Origin: Halieaceae bacterium | GTDB lineage: Bacteria; Pseudomonadota; Gammaproteobacteria; Pseudomonadales; Halieaceae | Reading direction: 5' to 3' | Assembly: GCA_018666295.1 (NCBI GenBank) | Contig: JABIZW010000168.1 | Coordinates: 1 to 26,484 of the forward strand | Length of the DNA: 26,484 bases | Shown: positions 23,518 to 26,484 of the stretch, piece by piece | Numbering within the stretch: the stretch's first letter is position 1 | Layout: every line of letters starts with the position of its first letter | The notes under the pieces: generated by a model | Databases searched by the model: none | The model's input: only the letters and a program-made list of their open reading frames with translations | Told to the model about the DNA's origin: nothing | Translations under genes and position numbers: made by a program

Positions 23518-23531
23518 GGGGGGGGGAGTAA
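23518..23531 (+). promoter_or_regulatory. ribosome-binding site with 9-G homopolymer before the hemN-like gene
   Basis: Nine consecutive G bases (23518-23526) followed by AGTAAAC precede the ATG at 23534. The GGGAG end of the tract is at normal ribosome-binding distance. A homopolymer of this length is prone to slippage and could tune translation. The rest of the 198-bp gap after puhE shows no gene, operator or clear promoter to me. Confidence 0.5.
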
Positions 23532-23533
23532 AC

Positions 23534-24847
23534 ATGAAATGGTCAAACCAGAAGCTGCCAGGCTTAGACGATATTTTTGATCGACACGATAGTCCGCATG
23601 CGATTGTTGGTGCCGCCGTCTCGATAGTGGACGATCGTGCAAATGTTCAGCTGTCAGACGCTTTAAAAAGCGCACAAGAAGACGCAACAGCGCTCTATGT
23701 GCACATACCTTTTTGTCCGAGTCGCTGCCTGAGTTGTGATCATCTCACCATCATTGAGCACGATCACCGGGCAATCGACCGGTACCTAGATTCGCTGAGC
23801 ACAGAACTTTCTCTGATGGCTCAGTCATCAAGGGGCGCACTCTTGATTAACCGGATTCACATTGGGGGTGGTTCGCCCAATTATCTGAGCGATGGCCAAA
23901 TGGCTAGGCTCATGGGTTCGATACACACCGCATTCACGGTATCGCCAGACGCTGAAATTTCCATGGAAATTAATCCTCGAAGAACGTCCCGGTATCAGTT
24001 GGAGTTACTGCACGGTCTGGGCGTTAGGAATTTACATCTTGAGGTTCGAGATGTAGACGCCAAGGTTCAAAATGAACTCGGTCGGACACAATCATTTAGT
24101 CTTCTCGAAGACGTTTACAGCATTGCCCGAGAAATGAATTTCGACAGTATCAACATGGACTTGGTATTCGGTTTGCCCGGTCAAACATCGAAAACCATTA
24201 AAGGTAGCATTGCGTTGATCGCTGAGTTGGGGCCCGACATGCTCGTGTGTCAGCAGTATACGCGCAGACCACAGCAGTTTCCTCACCAGGCAGCGATCGA
24301 TGAACGCGCGATGCCCAGTCTCGCTGAGAAGCTCGCTATTTTTAATGCGGTCGCAGTGGGACTTGAGGAAGAGGGTTATGACTGGGTTGGATTGAACGCG
24401 TTCGTTCGCCCCGGTCATAAACTGGCAACGGCACAGCGAGAAGGCAGCTTAAGTTACAGTGCCTTCGGTTATGCAGAAACCCGTGTATCGCAAACCTTGG
24501 GCGCGGGTCTGGGTGCGGTTAGCGAGGTGGGTGATATTGTCGCGCAAAACTACATCGATATGGACGCGTGGCACATGGCACTTGATCGCGGACACTTGGC
24601 CACCCAATACATCATTGACGCCACTGACTTTGAGGTCACGCGACGATCGGTGATGCGACGGTTGATGTGCAATACCGAGGTGCCGGTTTCGATGGTGGCG
24701 CAGCCCGAGGTGCTTGGACTGTTAGAGTCCCTCGAGAATCAGGGTTACACACAGAAGCAGGGCAGCTCGGTTCATCTTACTACTCTGGGCCGCTCAGCTT
24801 TGCCGCACTTTTGGTCAGATTCCTCGCCGAGATTTCGTTGGCTCTAG
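23534..24847 (+). CDS. radical-SAM HemN-like coproporphyrinogen III oxidase paralogue
   Basis: A 437-residue HemN-family protein. The expected reaction is anaerobic decarboxylation of coproporphyrinogen III to protoporphyrinogen IX. The radical-SAM cluster motif is HIPFCPSRCLSC (Cys61, Cys65, Cys68). GGGSPNYLS (110-118), MEINPRR with Glu144, MDLVFGLPGQT and the HemN-type RPGHKLATAQREGSL segment confirm HemN rather than HemW descent. Two family features differ. The residues after the third Cys are Asp-His, where E. coli HemN has Gly-Cys71. The stretch reading SMGVQDF in E. coli is HLEVRDV here. It could be a working PGC-linked HemN variant or have a shifted substrate. It shares its stop with idi through a CTAG overlap. 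Confidence 0.85.
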   Translation: MKWSNQKLPGLDDIFDRHDSPHAIVGAAVSIVDDRANVQLSDALKSAQEDATALYVHIPFCPSRCLSCDHLTIIEHDHRAIDRYLDSLSTELSLMAQSSRGALLINRIHIGGGSPNYLSDGQMARLMGSIHTAFTVSPDAEISMEINPRRTSRYQLELLHGLGVRNLHLEVRDVDAKVQNELGRTQSFSLLEDVYSIAREMNFDSINMDLVFGLPGQTSKTIKGSIALIAELGPDMLVCQQYTRRPQQFPHQAAIDERAMPSLAEKLAIFNAVAVGLEEEGYDWVGLNAFVRPGHKLATAQREGSLSYSAFGYAETRVSQTLGAGLGAVSEVGDIVAQNYIDMDAWHMALDRGHLATQYIIDATDFEVTRRSVMRRLMCNTEVPVSMVAQPEVLGLLESLENQGYTQKQGSSVHLTTLGRSALPHFWSDSSPRFRWL

Positions 24848-25425
24848 GCGCTTGGTACCCTTTTAAGTTCGGCAGCATGGTCGTCTTGTAATTGCTTCCA
24901 TTCCAGTGCGAACCAGGGCGTCGTGCTAATCTGGTCATTCGACAGCCATTCATTCACTTCAGTGATGGGTAACCACACTGTGTCAGCAATCTCAGTTTGA
25001 TTAACCTTAGGTTTAGGTCGTCCCTGAACATGGCCGACGAATACAGAGCATAGCTCATGCTCGCTGCCAAGGGCTGCTTCGTAGCGTGCGTGGTATTGAA
25101 ACTTATACAGATACTTTAGCGGCGCCTCAAGATTGAGTTCTTCTCGAAGCCTGCGTGTTGTGGACTGAGCTAAGGTCTCGCCCCTCCTTGGGTGACTGCA
25201 GCAGGTGTTTGACCAGTACATAGGCCAGAGTGGTTTTAGACTGCTGCGTTGTTGCAGAAGTACTTCGTCATAGTCGTTCAAAAGGAAGATGGAGAACGCC
25301 CTGTGGAGCTGGCCATCACCCTGGTGCGCAGATGCCTTTTCTTCGTAACCAATAACGACGTCATTGGTGTCGACGAGTATTAAAGGCTCGTTATCAAACG
25401 ACACGATGTTGGAGTCGGTGGTCAT
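24844..25425 (-). CDS. idi: isopentenyl-diphosphate delta-isomerase, type I
   Basis: Idi interconverts isopentenyl and dimethylallyl diphosphate, feeding geranylgeranyl units to carotenoids and the bacteriochlorophyll tail. The 193-residue protein is a Nudix-fold type I enzyme. The catalytic Cys is Cys76 in NTCCSHPR (E. coli Cys67). The metal and catalytic set reads His34, His41, His78, Glu122 and Glu124 (EHELC). An idi gene inside the photosynthesis cluster is also known in Rhodobacter. It is convergent with the hemN-like gene, sharing CTAG. Upstream lies a 184-bp stretch between it and the puf terminator; no ribosome-binding site is obvious before the ATG. Confidence 0.95.
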   Translation of the reverse strand: MTTDSNIVSFDNEPLILVDTNDVVIGYEEKASAHQGDGQLHRAFSIFLLNDYDEVLLQQRSSLKPLWPMYWSNTCCSHPRRGETLAQSTTRRLREELNLEAPLKYLYKFQYHARYEAALGSEHELCSVFVGHVQGRPKPKVNQTEIADTVWLPITEVNEWLSNDQISTTPWFALEWKQLQDDHAAELKRVPSA

Positions 25426-25609
25426 ACGTTCAGAATAAGGCTAGCTAATATGATGTGGTTAGAGTAAAAAGACCCACTCCTTGGGGAAGGACATATGAAC
25501 TGAGCAAGTCGGGTGGAGATCGACGATCGTAGCTCTGGGGGCAGGGTGATCGCGAAGTCCCGATTTAGTTCACATTGCAACGTCTGGGGGCAGTCGTTGC
25601 GTGGGTCGG
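25426..25609. other. 184-bp region between puf terminator and idi
   Basis: No gene is supported here; open frames overlap pufA in the wrong frame. It must contain the idi promoter, if idi is not served by read-through from puf. A small inverted repeat TCCTT-GGGG-AAGGA (about 25477-25490) is followed on the minus strand by GTGGGTCTTTTT and might be a weak second terminator. Confidence 0.4.
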
Positions 25610-25634
25610 AAAAAGTGGGCCTTTTAAGGGGCCC
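25610..25634 (-). terminator. rho-independent terminator of the puf operon
   Basis: On the minus strand a GGGCC/GGCCC stem (25617-25621 with 25630-25634) encloses an 8-nt loop, followed by ACTTTTT (T-run at 25610-25614). It starts about 16 nt after the pufA stop, so pufA is the last gene of the puf operon. Confidence 0.75.
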
Positions 25635-25650
25635 GATGTTATGACGGCAC

Positions 25651-25851
25651 TTATTGCCGTGCCGGCGGTAACGCCTGCGCGTAACTAGCGGGTGCAGCGT
25701 CAAATTCAACGAGCCAGTTGTACTTTTCAGAGCTCAACAGGACGAAGTGAATCAGAACTGCTACAGAGAAAAGGAAAACTCCCTGTGCCACTAATACCCG
25801 GCGGGGGTCAAAAATCATCCAGATTCTTGACATTCCTTGTGTTGTAATCAT
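25651..25851 (-). CDS. pufA: light-harvesting LH1 alpha subunit
   Basis: PufA is the alpha polypeptide of the LH1 antenna ring, one membrane helix with a bacteriochlorophyll-ligating His. The motif RIWMIFDPRRVLVAQGVFLF is near-identical in style to Rhodobacter LH1 alpha; the ligand is His35 in AVLIHFVLLS, followed by YNWL. I choose the ATG at 25851 (66 aa) because GGAG lies 7 nt upstream. The internal Met7, where many LH1 alpha chains begin, has no correctly spaced site. The C-terminal tail AAPASYAQALPPARQ may be processed. It lies 74 bp after pufB and just before a terminator. Confidence 0.95.
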   Translation of the reverse strand: MITTQGMSRIWMIFDPRRVLVAQGVFLFSVAVLIHFVLLSSEKYNWLVEFDAAPASYAQALPPARQ

Positions 25852-25883
25852 TTCATCTCTCCATTTAGAGTCACGACGATCCT

Positions 25884-25898
25884 ACTGTGCTGGACAGT
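25884..25898 (-). other. hairpin between pufB and pufA
   Basis: A 5-bp inverted repeat, ACTGT-GCTGG-ACAGT, lies in the 74-nt spacer between pufB and pufA. The spacer is much longer than the one or two dozen bases usual between these genes. No T-run follows, so it is not a terminator. Confidence 0.4.
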
Positions 25899-25925
25899 CG
25901 CAAGGTTTTTAGATGTGCCTGGTTC

Positions 25926-26078
25926 CTAAAGATTGAACCAAGGCTTGTAGGCCCATACTGCCCAGTGAGCAAGACTGGCGATTCCTACAAATACCCACAT
26001 CCAGATTTCATAAGACTTCATAAACTCTTTCGCTTCCGCGTGAGTGAGTCCTGAAGGCCCTACTGTTTCGTCATTCAT
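25926..26078 (-). CDS. pufB: light-harvesting LH1 beta subunit
   Basis: PufB is the beta polypeptide of LH1. The 50-residue protein reads MNDETVGPSGLTHAEAKEF, then one membrane helix, and ends VWAYKPWFNL, the expected C-terminal pattern. The bacteriochlorophyll ligand is His38 in SLAHWAVW. The second conserved His, 18 residues earlier (His20 in Rhodobacter sphaeroides LH1 beta), is Met20 here. A strong GGGAGG site lies 7 nt before the ATG, consistent with high expression. The gene is on the minus strand downstream of pufC and upstream of pufA. Confidence 0.95.
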   Translation of the reverse strand: MNDETVGPSGLTHAEAKEFMKSYEIWMWVFVGIASLAHWAVWAYKPWFNL

Positions 26079-26148
26079 GGTTTTACCTCCCATGTAATAG
26101 TCACGATCTGTCGCAGCTCAGTAATAAAGACTGTGATACGACGTTCTT

Positions 26149-26164
26149 CATCAGGCCTCTGATG
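26149..26164 (-). other. hairpin in the pufC-pufB spacer (proximal to pufB)
   Basis: CATCAG-GCCT-CTGATG is a perfect 6-bp stem with a 4-nt loop, about 70 nt before pufB. It overlaps an alternative stem GATGC-AGGT-GCATC (26161-26174). These may form a mutually exclusive pair in the mRNA. Confidence 0.45.
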
Positions 26165-26236
26165 CAGGTGCATCGGGGGTCTGATGATCTTCCCGGAGAA
26201 ATGCCTGTGCGAGCACACAACCCCGAGTAGATAAGT

Positions 26237-26252
26237 CCACACTTAGGTGTGG
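26237..26252 (-). other. hairpin in the pufC-pufB spacer (middle)
   Basis: CCACAC-TTAG-GTGTGG is a perfect 6-bp stem with a 4-nt loop, only 2 nt from the larger hairpin upstream in the transcript. No T-run follows, so termination is unlikely; a stabilising or processing element is more plausible. Confidence 0.5.
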
Positions 26253-26254
26253 TA

Positions 26255-26279
26255 GTGAGGGCAGAGCAGAGGCCCTCAC
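26255..26279 (-). other. GC-rich hairpin downstream of pufC
   Basis: GTGAGGGC (26255-26262) pairs with GCCCTCAC (26272-26279) across a 9-nt loop: a perfect 8-bp GC-rich stem 28 nt after the pufC stop. It is followed by another hairpin, not by T residues. The position suggests protection of the upstream pufLMC message from 3' exonucleases or partial attenuation. Confidence 0.6.
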
Positions 26280-26307
26280 CTTGGTATTCATTCGCTTTCT
26301 GCCAAGC

Positions 26308-26484
26308 TTATTGATCACCACCCGTCGTCATGTCTGCCGATACGTCGCCCTGCGACTCCGGCATATCCATATCCATGCTCTCGTCCAAGGTCGCCTCAGG
26401 TTCAGCTGCGGCTAGTCGAGCAAGGTTTGGGTAGTCTTTAATCATATTGGCGCCAAGAAGTGGCTTGTAGGCCCCTTGGTGACA
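26308..26484 (-). CDS. pufC: reaction-centre tetraheme cytochrome c subunit, C-terminal end only
   Basis: The last 58 residues of PufC, running off the right edge. The fragment opens with CHQGAYKPLLGANMIKDYPNL. The Cys-His is the end of the fourth CxxCH heme motif, followed by the conserved tail of PufC. PufC is a membrane-anchored periplasmic cytochrome that re-reduces the special pair. After the conserved part comes a Met/Asp/Glu-rich tail (DESMDMDMPES and on to the stop) that looks disordered. pufC lies before pufB and pufA on the minus strand, so the operon order ends C-B-A. Confidence 0.93.
   Translation of the reverse strand, partial: CHQGAYKPLLGANMIKDYPNLARLAAAEPEATLDESMDMDMPESQGDVSADMTTGGDQ

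Noticed and set aside
25422..25709. A 95-codon minus-strand frame spanning the end of pufA and the gap to idi
   Set aside because: It overlaps pufA in another frame, crosses the puf terminator and has an Arg/Pro-rich composition typical of a shadow frame.
1..26484. CRISPR arrays, insertion sequences, tRNA or rRNA genes
   Set aside because: I looked for repeated spacers, transposase-like proteins, terminal repeats and RNA gene signatures and saw none.

Overview
The window is most of a purple-bacterial photosynthesis gene cluster (PGC) with its left border. Gene content and order (acsF, a small membrane gene, bchP-pucC-bchG-ppsR, bchFNBHLM-lhaA-puhABC-puhE, a hemN-like gene, idi, pufC-pufB-pufA) point to an aerobic anoxygenic phototrophic proteobacterium. 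My best guess is a marine gammaproteobacterium of the NOR5/OM60 (Halieaceae; Congregibacter/Luminiphilus) type. That is a judgement from protein style and layout, not from a search. An O2-dependent cyclase (AcsF), a stand-alone blue-light BLUF protein and PpsR fit an aerobic life style.

Layout. Bases 1-3350 are flanking housekeeping genes: the 3' part of an S9 prolyl-oligopeptidase-type peptidase (+), a 318-bp gap with a small tandem repeat and a palindrome, a PaaI-type hotdog thioesterase (+), and an SPFH/NfeD membrane pair (-). Bases 3440-10282 hold a BLUF photoreceptor (-) divergent from acsF (+), then a tight minus-strand run ppsR > bchG > pucC-like > bchP > 92-aa membrane protein. Bases 10523-23335 form one long plus-strand unit, bchF-bchN-bchB-bchH-bchL-bchM-lhaA-puhA-puhB-puhC-puhE, mostly with overlapping stop/start codons. 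A divergent radical-SAM HemN-like gene (+) and idi (-) follow tail to tail. The right edge holds, on the minus strand, the end of pufC, then pufB and pufA and a terminator. The puf order is therefore ...C-B-A, not the textbook B-A-L-M-C.

How the genes work together. BchH begins the Mg branch, BchM methylates Mg-protoporphyrin, AcsF closes ring E, BchNBL reduces protochlorophyllide in the dark, BchF hydrates the 3-vinyl group, BchG esterifies, and BchP reduces the geranylgeranyl tail. Idi supplies isoprenoid units and the HemN-like protein may serve the tetrapyrrole branch. LhaA, the second PucC-like carrier and PuhB/C/E assemble the LH1-RC complex, whose parts here are PuhA, PufB, PufA and PufC. 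PpsR is the expected repressor. I find one perfect TGT-N12-ACA site overlapping the bchF -35 box, and two one-mismatch sites placed the same way before acsF/BLUF and bchG. The other pathway genes (bchCXYZ, bchI/D, crt, pufLM) are not in the window.

Points most worth a second look: the BLUF gene sharing a PpsR-like operator region with acsF; PpsR lacking the usual inter-PAS cysteine; a HemN-like enzyme with changed cluster and SAM motifs; the unknown 92-aa membrane protein; a Met at the His -18 position of LH1 beta; and several hairpins between pufC and pufB.
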